Of a DNA stretch of 64,000 nucleotides, positions 49,866-58,924 are shown piece by piece (the first letter of the stretch is position 1; each line of letters opens with the position of its first letter). Below the pieces are notes generated by a model, which was given only the letters and a program-made list of their open reading frames with translations, was not told where the DNA came from and did not search any database. The position numbers and the translations under genes were made by a program. This DNA comes from Spiroplasma phoeniceum P40 (GTDB lineage Bacteria; Bacillota_I; Bacilli_A; Mycoplasmatales; Mycoplasmataceae), in the NCBI RefSeq assembly GCF_003339775.1, contig NZ_CP031088.1:868001-932000 (forward strand). Direction: 5' to 3'.

Positions 49866-50135
49866 ATGAAAAAACAAAATAAAAAACAGTTTATTATTAA
49901 TAATTTATTATATTCTTTTGTATATTTTTTATCTTTAATTAGTTTTATTTTAATTATTTTCGGTTTTATTTCAAATAAAAGAACAATATACGATATTTTA
50001 TTTCTTTCTTTACATTTATTTTTATTATTTATTATTTTATTTTATGAAGTTAAAAAGCATATATCACAAATTAAAGAATTTAAAAGAACAATAGAAGAAA
50101 GTAAAAAAAAGAAAGATTTTGATAAAATTGATTAA
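49866..50135 (+). CDS. small membrane protein, 89 aa
   Basis: A strong ribosome site (AGGAGG) lies before the ATG. Two hydrophobic segments (~12-35 and ~43-62) form a hairpin, followed by a charged helical tail ([16 protein letters not shown]). Function unknown. It directly follows the tandem repeat, so it may be the first gene read from that region. A holin-like role is possible on size and topology, but the position far from any lysis gene argues against it. Confidence 0.65.
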   Translation: MKKQNKKQFIINNLLYSFVYFLSLISFILIIFGFISNKRTIYDILFLSLHLFLLFIILFYEVKKHISQIKEFKRTIEESKKKKDFDKID

Positions 50136-50562
50136 TTTTGTTAAGAAAAATAAGAATATAGAAAATTGTTTTATTAGTAAGAATTTTATATCTTTTGCAA
50201 CAGAAAAAGCAAGTTTTATAAATTTACCTAATCATAATCGTCATATTGGTTTTTGATTGAGTAATAAGTTTATTTATCAGAGTGAAAAAAATTGTAATCA
50301 AGTAGCAATCGGTTTAATTTATGATAATTCTTATCCTATTCTAAAATATGATGAAAATTTAAAGCGTAATATTTGAAAGAGTTTAACTGGAACGGAATTA
50401 ATTAATTTATATAATCAATATAAACAAAATTACTCTACTAATATGAAAAAAGCATTATTTTCAAGTGAACCTAAAAAAGTAAAAACAAATAAAAATAATT
50501 TAACAAATTTAAGTGTTGAAAAAAAAGAACAATTAATTAAAGACTTAAAAAGTTTAAATTAA
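50128..50562 (+). CDS. hypothetical protein, 144 aa
   Basis: I do not recognise this protein. It opens with a TTG overlapping the end of the membrane-protein gene, and no stronger start is visible. Trp by TGA (HIGFWLSNKF, RNIWKSLTG). The C-terminal 45 residues are basic and helical ([16 protein letters not shown]). No cysteines of note. It may be translated by coupling. Confidence 0.55.
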
Positions 50563-50589
50563 AATATTCCCAAAAAAGTTTTAAATAAT

Positions 50590-50642
50590 ATACAAAGTTT
50601 TAAGATTATATATTAAATAGACATAACATATAAAGCTCACTG
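50590..50642. repeat. 53-bp direct repeat, copy 1
   Basis: Identical over 53 bases to 63107-63159. It lies upstream of the methyltransferase gene and ends in AAGCTCACTG. No coding capacity. Confidence 0.85.
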
Positions 50643-50668
50643 CATATTTTAAAACACAATAGTATAGT

Positions 50669-50701
50669 GCCTGCGTTCACCTTTAAAGTGAAGCGAAAGG
50701 C
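50669..50701 (+). promoter_or_regulatory. hairpin leader before the methyltransferase
   Basis: GCCT...AGGC brackets an inner stem (CGTTCAC ... GTGAAGCG), just before the ribosome site AAAGGGTG of the methyltransferase. It could occlude or regulate the start. Confidence 0.45.
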
Positions 50702-50714
50702 AAAGGGTGAAAAA

Positions 50715-51452
50715 ATGTTTAAAACAAATTTAGGAAAATTAATAAATGGAGATGCTTTGGAATTTATAAAGACATTAGAAAACGATAGCGTTGATTTAAT
50801 ATTAACTGATCCGCCCTATTTATATAATTTATCAAAAAGAGAAAACGAACAAAAAAATGAAAAAAGCAATATAACCAAAAGCATAAATAAATATATTAAT
50901 GCTATTTATGATAATAATTTGCATAATTCATTTGATATAAATACTTATTTAGATGAGTTTTATCGAATTTCAAAAACTAAATTTATGTTAATTTGAATGA
51001 ATAGATGACAAATTAAAGATTATTTAGATTGAGTTTATAAAAATAATATGAATTTTGATTTTTATTTGTGAGAAAAAACAAACCCAATGCCAACTAATAA
51101 TTTTATTTTGCAAGATAAAGAATATTGTATGATTATTTACTCTAAAAAACACCAAATTCCAAATTATCAAAATAACTATGAAAATAAAAAAACAATATTT
51201 AAAAATTCAACAGGATCAGCTTATAAAATAACAGAACACCCAACAGAAAAACCATTATATATATTTAATCGATTAATTAGTAAATATAGTAAAGAAAATG
51301 ATGTAATTTTAGATTGTTTTCTAGGTAGTGGTACAACGGCTTATGCTTGTGAACAGTTAAAACGAAAGTGATTGGGTTGTGAAATAAATAATGAATATTA
51401 CAAAATAATTAAAAAAAGATTAAAAAATATTCAGTTTAAATTTGAATTTTAA
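50715..51452 (+). CDS. DNA methyltransferase, N6-adenine/N4-cytosine, beta-type
   Basis: The protein has 245 residues. Motif IV LILTDPPYLY is near residue 30. The target-recognition region lies in the middle. Motif I DCFLGSGTTAYACEQLKRKWLGCEI is near the C-terminus. DPPY before FxGxG is the beta-class order. No restriction partner adjoins it, so it may be an orphan phage methylase protecting or regulating phage DNA. I chose the internal ATG at 50715 because GGGTGAAAAA precedes it. The specificity cannot be read. Confidence 0.9.
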
Positions 51453-51469
51453 GAGAAAGGAAAGAAAAA

Positions 51470-51703
51470 ATGAATATTGCTTCAATTTTGGCTAAGTTAG
51501 AAAAAATAGAATTAGAACAACAAAAACAAAAACTTTATTTAATTGCATTATCTAATTGTGGTTTGTCTGACTTACAAAAAACAGAATTATTAAACAACAT
51601 TAATTTAATTGATGAAGAATATAAACAAAAACAAAAAGATAAACGACAAGCTAAAAAATTGGGCCTTAGTTATGCTAAATATAAAAAAATGCAAAAACAA
51701 TAA
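51470..51703 (+). CDS. hypothetical helical protein, 77 aa
   Basis: GAAAGGAAAG precedes the ATG. Highly charged, Lys/Gln/Glu-rich, likely all-helical (LAKLEKIELEQQKQKLYLI ... EEYKQKQKDKRQAKKLG). Possibly DNA-binding. Not recognised. It lies between the methyltransferase and a membrane protein, overlapping the latter's likely start. Confidence 0.55.
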   Translation: MNIASILAKLEKIELEQQKQKLYLIALSNCGLSDLQKTELLNNINLIDEEYKQKQKDKRQAKKLGLSYAKYKKMQKQ

Positions 51704-52205
51704 TTATTTTTTATTAATTAAAAACATAAATTATATAGCAGTTTTAATTGCGATGATGGTTGTATTATCCCAAGTAATGCGAATACAAATTATTTTAAGA
51801 ACATCAATTCCATTATTTTTAATTCCAGTTTTTATTAGTACTTTTATTTTAAATTGATATTGATGTTTATTTATTGGTTTTGTTGGTCATTTATTAGTTG
51901 ATTTATCATTATGAGGTTTTACGCTAGGATCATTATGTTGAAATTTAGGAACTGGTTTATTAGCAATTTTATTAAGGATTATTTATTTAATAAAATGTCA
52001 TAATTTCTGAAAAATTATCCTACTATTATTAATAAATTTAATAATTTATTTTCCAATCGATTTTATACTTTTTTGATTAAATCTTGGAATTTTAAATATA
52101 GAACAAATAATAATCGGAGTTTTAATTGTAAACACAATATGCTTACCAACTTTTTATTTATTAAGTATCAAAATAATAAAAAAAATTAACCAAAGAAATT
52201 TTTAA
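51672..52205 (+). CDS. multi-pass membrane protein, possibly ECF transporter S component
   Basis: The protein has 177 residues and five or six hydrophobic helices. The string IAVLIAMMVVLSQVMRIQII then IPLFLIPVFISTFILNWYW ... GFVGHLLVDLSLWGFT resembles vitamin-specific S components of ECF transporters in length and helix spacing. The start is uncertain: ATG 51672 overlaps the preceding gene by 32 bases and a later ATT is possible. Trp by TGA. It is unusual in a phage early region. The transport role is not certain. Confidence 0.5.
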
Positions 52206-52215
52206 GGAGGTAAAG

Positions 52216-52332
52216 ATGAAAAAGTTAAATAAAAAAACTATCAACAAAATAAATGAATTAATGCTTAGAAGTTATCCAGTTTCAAAAGATCAAATTACTG
52301 ATGAACATTGAGCATTAGGTAAAAAGAATTAG
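52216..52332 (+). CDS. small hypothetical protein, 38 aa
   Basis: AAGGAGG precedes the ATG. Basic N-terminus, then QITDEHWALGKKN. No motif recognised. Part of a run of closely packed small ORFs with ribosome sites. Confidence 0.55.
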
Positions 52333-52341
52333 GAGAAAAAA

Positions 52342-52554
52342 ATGGCAAGTTATAAACATTGTAATCAATGTAGAAGAATATACCTTCCTAGTGATTATGA
52401 AATTAAAAATAAACCCTTAGAAACTTTAAAAAAAATTAAAATACATGGTCATTTTGAAATGACATTTAAATTTAATAGTTATTGTGGCATTACGGAACAT
52501 AGACATAGTGGCATAACTATAAAAGAATATTCGGAGGAGTTAAATTATGACTAA
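52342..52554 (+). CDS. small zinc-finger-like protein, 70 aa
   Basis: MASYKHCNQCRRIYLPSDY carries a CxxC pair; a third Cys (YCGITEHRH) with two His could complete a zinc site. AGGAG lies before the ATG. Function unknown; likely a nucleic-acid or protein-binding accessory. It overlaps the next ORF by 8 bases. Confidence 0.6.
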   Translation: MASYKHCNQCRRIYLPSDYEIKNKPLETLKKIKIHGHFEMTFKFNSYCGITEHRHSGITIKEYSEELNYD

Positions 52555-52705
52555 AAAATACTTATTAATTATTAAAAATGAATATTTAACTACTTATGCT
52601 TATTACACACTAGAAGAAGCAAAAGTACGAGAAAAAATTGAAAATAATAATTATGGCTTATCAACGGCAATTATTGATTTAAAAGATATTGAATGAAAAA
52701 GGTAA
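52547..52705 (+). CDS. hypothetical protein, 52 aa
   Basis: A short acidic/basic protein (YLTTYAYYTLEEAKVREKIE), with GGAGGAG before the ATG. No motif recognised. Confidence 0.55.
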
Positions 52706-52710
52706 ATAAT

Positions 52711-52857
52711 ATGGAAAAAATAAAAAGAAATATTGCTAAATTATTAATTTCAATAAATGATGGTGAATTTGATGGATATGGGCAAAATACTATGAAGCAA
52801 ATGATTTATGTTGAATTAGAAAAAATTTTTAATCAAATTAATAAAGAAAGTTTTTAA
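52711..52857 (+). CDS. hypothetical protein, 48 aa
   Basis: MEKIKRNIAKLLISINDGEFDGYGQNTMKQ, then a helical end. The ATG is 5 bases after the previous stop and its ribosome site is weak. Not recognised. Confidence 0.5.
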   Translation: MEKIKRNIAKLLISINDGEFDGYGQNTMKQMIYVELEKIFNQINKESF

Positions 52858-53039
52858 AATGCGAAATATGCAAAAAATTACAATTAAAGGATGGGAATAA
52901 TGTGTGAAAAGATGAAGATGGCAATGTTTACACAGAAGAAGGTTTATTTAATGAAGCATTAGAAGAATGTCATTCAGAAGAAAGTGCTTATGAGTATATT
53001 GATACATTAATTGAAGAAAAGAATTTGGAGGAATTATAA
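52854..53039 (+). CDS. Cys-rich acidic protein, start uncertain
   Basis: An open frame of about 61 codons without an ATG: FKCEICKKLQLKDGNNVWKDEDG and the acidic end ECHSEESAYEYIDTLIEE. The CxxC at the start and the EDGNVYTEEGL spacing resemble small phage proteins with a single zinc knuckle. The frame opens after a TAA at 52842, so the start is a non-ATG codon or the start is lost by a one-base shift relative to ATG 52870. TGA serves as Trp. Confidence 0.45.
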
Positions 53040-53040
53040 A

Positions 53041-53379
53041 ATGAAGAAATTACAAGATTTAATTAAAGATTTAACAGGAATAACTGTTGAAGAACAAAAA
53101 ATAAATGAATATTTAGAAAATGAAGCATTAGATTTACGAGGTGCTAAATTAATAGATGCTGATTTACAAGGTGCTAAATTAATAGGTGCTGATTTACAAG
53201 GTGCTAAATTAATAGGTGCTGATTTATATCGTGCTGATTTAGAAGATGCTAATTTATATAGTGCTAATTTACAAGGTGCTTATTTAGAGGGTGTTAATTT
53301 AGAAAATGCTTATTTAGAAGATATTAAAATTACAAAAAAACAATTAGAACAATTAATTATTATTGAGGAGAATGAATAA
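53041..53379 (+). CDS. pentapeptide-repeat protein 1, 112 aa
   Basis: ATG with GGAGGAA before it. A 30-residue N-terminal cap (KLQDLIKDLTGITVEEQKIN) is followed by about 13 A(D/N)LxX units from residue ~35, where KLIDADLQGA is repeated almost exactly, and a C-terminal cap ITKKQLEQLIIIEENE. Such proteins form a right-handed quadrilateral helix; Qnr/MfpA-type members mimic DNA and bind gyrase, but length and sequence here do not prove that. The next gene is a paralogue. Confidence 0.85.
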   Translation: MKKLQDLIKDLTGITVEEQKINEYLENEALDLRGAKLIDADLQGAKLIGADLQGAKLIGADLYRADLEDANLYSANLQGAYLEGVNLENAYLEDIKITKKQLEQLIIIEENE

Positions 53380-53747
53380 TGAAAACATTACAAAATTTAA
53401 TTAAAGATTTAACAGATATTACTGTTGAAGAACAAAAAATAAATGAATATTTAGAAAATGAAGCATTAGATTTACGAGGTGCTGATTTAAAAGAAGCTGA
53501 TTTACAAGGTGCTTGTTTAGAATATGCTGATTTAAAAGATGCTTGTTTAGAATATGCTGATTTACAAGGTGCTTGTTTACAAGGCACTAATTTACATCAC
53601 TCTAATTTAGAATATGCTGATTTATCTTGTACTAATTTAAAAGATGCTTGTTTAGAATATGCTGATTTACAAGGTGCTAATTTAAAAGGTATTAAAATTA
53701 CAAAAGAACAATTAGACCAATTAACTGTTATTGGGGAGGATAAATAA
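53379..53747 (+). CDS. pentapeptide-repeat protein 2, 122 aa
   Basis: A paralogue of the preceding gene: the same N-terminal cap (IKDLTDITVEEQKINEYLENE) and the same C-terminal cap ITKEQLDQLTVIGEDK, with about 15 repeats that include ADLQGACLEY and ADLKDACLEY. Its ATG overlaps the stop of the first protein (TAATG), so the pair is coupled. It is probably a recent tandem duplication. Binding partner unknown. Confidence 0.85.
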   Translation: MKTLQNLIKDLTDITVEEQKINEYLENEALDLRGADLKEADLQGACLEYADLKDACLEYADLQGACLQGTNLHHSNLEYADLSCTNLKDACLEYADLQGANLKGIKITKEQLDQLTVIGEDK

Positions 53748-53953
53748 TGGGAAAAAGAAAATATTGTGAAGATTGTCAAGAAGACGGATTAAATATTCCT
53801 TATGATGGTTATTATTGGTCTTTTTCAGATGAAAGATATACACAAAAAGAAATTGATTTTATTGTTAGCGAATGTTCTGCTAGAGAATTAAGACAAAATT
53901 TTAAAGCTAAATTGCATTATGTATGTGCTAGTTGCCTTATTTCATATTGCTAG
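53747..53953 (+). CDS. small zinc-ribbon-like protein, 68 aa
   Basis: The N-terminal KYCEDCQ and C-terminal VCASCLISYC give two CxxC pairs about 50 residues apart. The middle is mostly polar with GYYWSFSDERY. The ATG overlaps the end of the pentapeptide gene by one base (TAATG). A zinc-binding accessory protein is plausible; function unknown. Confidence 0.65.
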   Translation: MGKRKYCEDCQEDGLNIPYDGYYWSFSDERYTQKEIDFIVSECSARELRQNFKAKLHYVCASCLISYC

Positions 53954-53968
53954 TGAGGAGAATGAATA

Positions 53969-54256
53969 ATGAATGTAACAGAAACAATTAAATTTAACAA
54001 ACTTAAAGCAGAAAATGAAAAACTTAAAAATAAACTTGATGAATTAAAGCAATTTCAATTAAAGAAAAGTGATATAACTTTACACTATATTGAATGTAAT
54101 GAATGTGAAACAGAGGAGTTTTGCGATGATAATAATTTATTTAAAGTAGTTAATGAATTTGAACATGATGAATATTGTTCAGATTATGGAAATATATTAA
54201 ATTTAGATATTAGATGTATTATTGAATATAAAAAATATGAAAGTTTAGAGGAATAA
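53969..54256 (+). CDS. hypothetical coiled-coil/acidic protein, 95 aa
   Basis: GAGGAGAATG before the ATG. A short coiled coil (KLKAENEKLKNKLDELK) is followed by an acidic Cys-containing part (CNECETEEFCDD). Not recognised. It lies just before the recombination genes. Confidence 0.55.
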   Translation: MNVTETIKFNKLKAENEKLKNKLDELKQFQLKKSDITLHYIECNECETEEFCDDNNLFKVVNEFEHDEYCSDYGNILNLDIRCIIEYKKYESLEE

Positions 54257-54289
54257 TTATGACAAATTACCTAGTAAGGAGGATAAATA

Positions 54290-54967
54290 ATGAATGTAAT
54301 AAAAAGCGAAAATCAAATAAATCAAATTATTAAAACAAATAAAGATTTAGATGATTTTAAAAATAAAGATGAATTTATTATCTCAACATTAAAAAAATGT
54401 GTGGCAAATAATTTATTATTTTTAAAAAATATTGATAATGATTTAAAAAATTTGAATAATTTAATTAAAAATATTAACAATTTTCAAGTTAATAACAAAA
54501 GTGATGCAGATTATGGTACTGAATTAAAAGTATTATTAAAATCTACAATTAAAAAAATAATAACTCCAATTGTTAATAATCGATCAGAACTTAAAATAAT
54601 TGATAGTTTGTATAGATACATTACTAAATCTTTTGAAAAATTAGAAACAGATGTTATTCAAATTGAAATATTGACTAAACAAATTAATTGAATGAATGCG
54701 GCTGAAAATCAATTAAAAGAATTAAATAATAATAAAGAAAATAATTTAATTTCTGAAATTTTGAATAAAGAAGACATAAAAGTTAAAGGTTTAAAAACAA
54801 GATGAGATTTAAAAATAAATATTATTGATATTGAAAAAGTGCCAGAAAAATTTATTATTAAAACTATTGATGAAGAAGCGATTAAAAAAGCAATTAAAGA
54901 AAATAATAATGAAATTCCAAATATTAATGGTTTAGAAATATTATATGAAAAGAAACATCATTTTTAA
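54290..54967 (+). CDS. phage recombination-associated protein, DUF1351-like
   Basis: The protein has 225 residues. The first 150 residues are helical (coiled coil). The end, KVPEKFIIKTIDEEAIKKAIK ... IPNINGLEILYEKK, matches the 'vPrefl..d..kI..a.k.g...IPGv.i' tail common to DUF1351-type phage proteins found next to RecT/exonuclease genes. AAGGAGG lies ahead of the ATG. It is probably an accessory of the recombination unit. Confidence 0.65.
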
Positions 54968-54972
54968 AGATA

Positions 54973-55692
54973 ATGCAATTTATTAGTAATAATATTAAAT
55001 TAAAATATAATGTAAATTTTGAAAAAGATAACCATTCTTATTTTATAGATAATATTATTTTCCCCAGCATTACCGCTATTATTAGTTATTTTAATAATAC
55101 TGAAATTCAATATGATAAATTAATGAAAAATAATGAACTTTTTAAAAAAGCAACAGAAAGAGGAAAAATTATTCATGAGTTTATTTCACGGATTTTATAT
55201 GATGCAATTTTCCAAACAGAAAATAGAAAAGATTATAAAACAATTATTAAAAATAGTAAAAAAATATCAACAATAAAAGAAAGTTTAAAAATAATTGAGT
55301 TATTCTATAATTTTTTTAATAGAATAAAAAACGATTTTATTAAATCAATTATTATGTTTGAAATACCCTTATCAGACGGAAAAGTGTGTGGCACTCCCGA
55401 TTTAATTTATTATGAAAATAACAAAGCTATTGTTGTTGATTTTAAAACTTGAAAATACTTTAATGCTGAAAAAATTAATAAAGCAAAAATACAAATTACA
55501 GCATATAATTATTTACTTGAAAAAAATAATATTTTTACTAGTAATATTGGTGAAATTTGAATAATTAACGAAAATGGCGTTAATATAAATCGTTTCAATA
55601 TTACCAATCAATTAAAGTTAGAATGACAAGAAATAATGCATACATTTTTAAAAAATAATTCTAATAAGGAGAAAAGAAACTATGAAAATTAA
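54973..55692 (+). CDS. PD-(D/E)XK exonuclease of the recombination unit
   Basis: The protein has 239 residues. RGKIIHEFISRILYD gives the helix with His/Glu. GTPDLIYY supplies the catalytic Asp. AIVVDFKTWK supplies D-x-K, and KINKAKIQITAYNYLLE the Gln helix; all fit RecB/YqaJ/Cas4-type nucleases. It probably resects DNA ends 5'-3' to give strands for RecT. Trp by TGA. Its ATG follows the previous stop by 5 bases. Confidence 0.85.
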
Positions 55693-55768
55693 AAAATATT
55701 GTCCCAAATTAAAATATTGAGGTTATTGCTTTAAATGCAACAAAGAAAATAAAAAACCAAAACACTAG
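55682..55768 (+). CDS. 28-aa Cys-rich peptide
   Basis: MKIKKYCPKLKYWGYCFKCNKENK: three Cys with a CxxC, plus many Lys. An AAGGAGAAAAG precedes the ATG, and it overlaps the end of the exonuclease gene. It could be a single zinc knuckle. Confidence 0.45.
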
Positions 55769-55782
55769 AAAGGAATATTAGT

Positions 55783-56217
55783 ATGAATCAATTTATTGCC
55801 ATTGGTAGAACAACAAAAGATATTGAAATTAAAAGAACACAAAATGGTAAAGAATATGCCATGTTTCAATTAGCAGTAACAAGACCACATTCAACCCAAA
55901 AAGAAACTGATTTTATTCCTTGTCAAGTTTGAAATAAACAAGCAAGTGTATTACAACAATATTGTCAAAAAGGTAGTCAAATTGCAATTACAGGTATTTT
56001 ACAATCTTTTAAAGACAAAGAAAATAAAACACAGTGAACGGTAAGAGTTTATAGTTGTCAATTTTTACAAACTAATAATAATTTAAAAAATAGCACACCG
56101 CCCATAACACCCACAAAAATAAATCAGACCCAATCAGCAACAAGAAATATTCGTTTAGAAGAAATAGAAGCAAATAAATCATTTGAAAATAATGATGATG
56201 CGATTTTATGAGATTAA
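55783..56217 (+). CDS. ssb: phage single-stranded DNA-binding protein
   Basis: The protein has 144 residues. The OB-fold MNQFIAIGRTTKDIEIKRT ... DFIPCQVWNKQASVLQQYCQKGSQIAITG is a typical SSB, distinct from the chromosomal one. The linker is short and polar. The tip DDAILWD is the same as in the host SSB. AGAAAGGA lies upstream. It lies between the exonuclease and RecT, so it serves recombination and replication of phage DNA. Confidence 0.93.
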
Positions 56218-56219
56218 AT

Positions 56220-56450
56220 ATGGAAACTAATAAATATATTTTATGTTATCGTTCTGAAAAAGGTAAACGACCATGTAAAACTCCTCTTGGTGAATATATA
56301 ACTGGTATTGATGTTGAAGATGTCAATATTAATTCAACTTGGGAATGAGAATATTTTAAAAAAAATTATGGTGAAAATAATTTAGTTATTTGTAAAGATG
56401 ATAAGTTAGATCTAATTTTAGAAAGAAAAAAATATAATGAAAAAATGTAA
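56220..56450 (+). CDS. hypothetical protein, 76 aa
   Basis: Not recognised. METNKYILCYRSEKGKRPCKTPLGEYI and the TGA-containing STWEWEYFKKNYG; Cys at three places. It starts 3 bases after the SSB stop, so it is coupled. Confidence 0.55.
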
Positions 56451-56568
56451 TAAATATCGTAATCATTTTTTAAAATGTAAAAATATAAAATTATGCTTTT
56501 TTACAAAATTACATAAATATAATTGCTATTTGTGTTATTTGTGAAAAATAAAAAAGGAGAAAAAATAA
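56437..56568 (+). CDS. 43-aa Cys-rich protein
   Basis: Five Cys, including an NCYLCYLW stretch, in 43 mostly Lys-rich residues. It is likely a mini zinc finger. It overlaps the preceding ORF by 14 bases and ends just before the recT start. Confidence 0.45.
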
Positions 56569-56569
56569 A

Positions 56570-57424
56570 ATGAATAATAAAATTGAATTAATATTAAATA
56601 ATTCAAAAGTTAATAATTGAATTAATGAAAAATTAACAAATCAGAAAGAAATTAATTTATTTCGTAAAAATATCTTAACAATTTATAATAATAATCCCAA
56701 TTTATTTGATAAAGAAAAAATAAATTTAATGAGTGTTTTATCTGCTTGTGTAAAAGCAATGTTATTAGATTTACCGTTAGATCCTAACTTAGGATATGCC
56801 TATATTGTTCCATATAATGGAAAAGGACAGTTGCAAATTGGTTATAAGGGTTATATTCAGTTAGCAATCCGAACAGGAAAATATTTAACAATAAACGCAA
56901 TAGAAGTAAAACAAGGTGAATTATTAAATTTTGATGAATTAGAACAAGAATACAATTTTAAATGAATAACCAACGAAAATGAGCGAACAAAAAAAGAAAC
57001 AATCGGATATGTTGCGTTTTTTAAACTACTAAATGGTTATAAAAAAACTTTATATTGAAGTAAAGAAAAATGCGAAAATCATTTTAAAACATATTCTAAG
57101 AATTATCAAACTTACGGAAAATTTACGGCTGGAAGTTATGAGGGAATGGCACTTAAAACAGTATTAACCCAACTTTTAAGAAAATGAGGTATTATGTCAG
57201 TTGAAATGCAAGAAGCCTATCAACATGATCAAGCAATAATTATTAATAACAGCAAAGAGTTTAGTGATAATCCTAACATAAAAAATAAAGAAGATAACAA
57301 TGTTATTGAATTAAATAACAAAAAAGATGAATTAAATCTAAATTTAGAACAAGAATTTAGCAGTAATGAAATAAATGATGATGAAGAAATTGCTAAAGCT
57401 GTTAATGAAATGTTTTCTGATTAA
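56570..57424 (+). CDS. recT: RecT family single-strand annealing protein
   Basis: The protein has 284 residues. The core MSVLSACVKAMLLDLPLDPNLG, then IVPYNGKGQLQIGYKGYIQLAIRTG and SYEGMALKTVLTQLLRKWGI, is diagnostic. It anneals complementary strands and starts strand exchange at resected ends. The C-terminal 80 residues are acidic and low-complexity. The start at 56570 follows AAGGAG. It pairs with the exonuclease gene. Confidence 0.95.
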
Positions 57425-57428
57425 TAAA

Positions 57429-57782
57429 ATGAAAAATAATTGAAAAGATTATGATAAAAATCGTCCAATTAGACATAAATTTTATCGCAATAAAAAATGA
57501 GTAAAAATAAGAAACGATTATTTTAATAGCAAAATGGGAATATGTGAACGATGTTATCAAAAAAGATATATAGTTAATGGCGTTATTGTTCATCACAAAG
57601 AATATATTACCGATCAAGATTTTATTAATTGAAACATTGATAAACTTTTTGCTTGAAAAAATTTAGAACTATTATGTATGAAATGCCACAATAAAGAACA
57701 CAAAACCGAAAAAGGATATCGCGATAATGTCATAATTGACGAAAAAACTGGCAAAGTAAAAATAATCGATAAAGAAGAATAA
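57429..57782 (+). CDS. HNH endonuclease-like protein
   Basis: The protein has 117 residues. CERCYQ, then IVHHKEYIT, then CMKCHNKEH forms the HNH zinc frame. HNH proteins are frequent near packaging genes and help terminase cleave at cos or process DNA. Trp by TGA. It begins 4 bases after the recT stop. Confidence 0.88.
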
Positions 57783-57794
57783 AAAGAGGTTATT

Positions 57795-58907
57795 ATGATT
57801 AAAGTAATAGAATTATTTGCTGGAATTGGAAGTCAAAGAAAAGCATTAGAAAATATTGAAATTAAACATAAGATAGTTGCTATTTGTGATAATGATAAAT
57901 ATGCTGAAAAATCATATCGAGCAATTTTTAATGATTATGACACACCAAATTTAGGTGATATTACCAAATTAGAAACTTTACCGTATGCCGATTTAATAAC
58001 TTGATCATTTCCATGTCAAGACATATCAAACGCCAATAATAATGGACAAGGATTAAATGGTAATAGAAGTGGTTTAGCTTACAAAGTTGTTGATTTAATA
58101 AAAACAATGCCAATAAAACCTCAATATCTTTTAATGGAAAATGTGCCAAATTTATTAAGTAAAAAGTTTTTTGTTGGATTTCAAAATCTACAAAATCAAC
58201 TTAATAAATTAGGATATCATAATCAATATTTTACAATGAATGCCAAGGATTATGGAATTCCCCAAAATAGAAAAAGATTGTTTATGATATCAACATTAAA
58301 GCAAGATTTTAAATTTCAATATCCCCAACCTTGTAATTTAAAATTTTTAGTAAAAGATATTTTAGAAAACAATGTAAATGAAAAATATTTTATTAGACAA
58401 GAATCAATGAAAAAAGCAATTGAAAACAATAAACTTAAAATCATTCAACAATGTTCTTATACAATTACAACAAAACAAATGCGATGAGGAAACGCAGGAA
58501 TTATTGCAATTCCAACAATTAAGGATTATGGTAATTTTATTGTTTTACCACGAGCAAAAGATGGTTTGCTAATTAATGGATCATATAATCGGTTTTGAAA
58601 AACAGAAAATAATTATATAGGAACAATCGCAGCAAGTAATGTCAATAAAATTATGATTGATAATAAAATACAAAATCAATATACTAATAAAATATTATCT
58701 TTTTTAATTGATGAAAAAGAATACTTTTTACGAGTATTAACTCCAAGAGAATGTTGATTATTAATGGGGTTTAGTAATAAAGACTTTGATAAAGCAAGCA
58801 AAGTTGTTTCAGAAACACAACTTTATAAACAAGCTGGTAATAGCATTGTGATTAATGTATTAGAAAAGATTTTTATAAAAATGTTTAAAACAGAAAAGAA
58901 AAATTAA
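57795..58907 (+). CDS. dcm: DNA (cytosine-5) methyltransferase
   Basis: The protein has 370 residues. Motif I is ELFAGIGSQRKALE. Motif IV WSFPCQDIS holds the catalytic Cys. Motif VI is LLMENVPNLL, motif VIII PQNRKRLFMIS, and motifs IX-X end in YKQAGNSIVINV. The target domain lies between VIII and IX. The specificity is not readable. Directly after it comes a nuclease-like gene, suggesting a restriction-modification or phage-protection pair. Trp by TGA. Confidence 0.95.
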
Positions 58908-58924
58908 CAAAGGAGAAAATACAA

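Noticed and set aside
53360-53779. Minus-strand ORFs opposite the pentapeptide genes
   Set aside because: They are periodic mirror frames of the repeats and lack ribosome sites.
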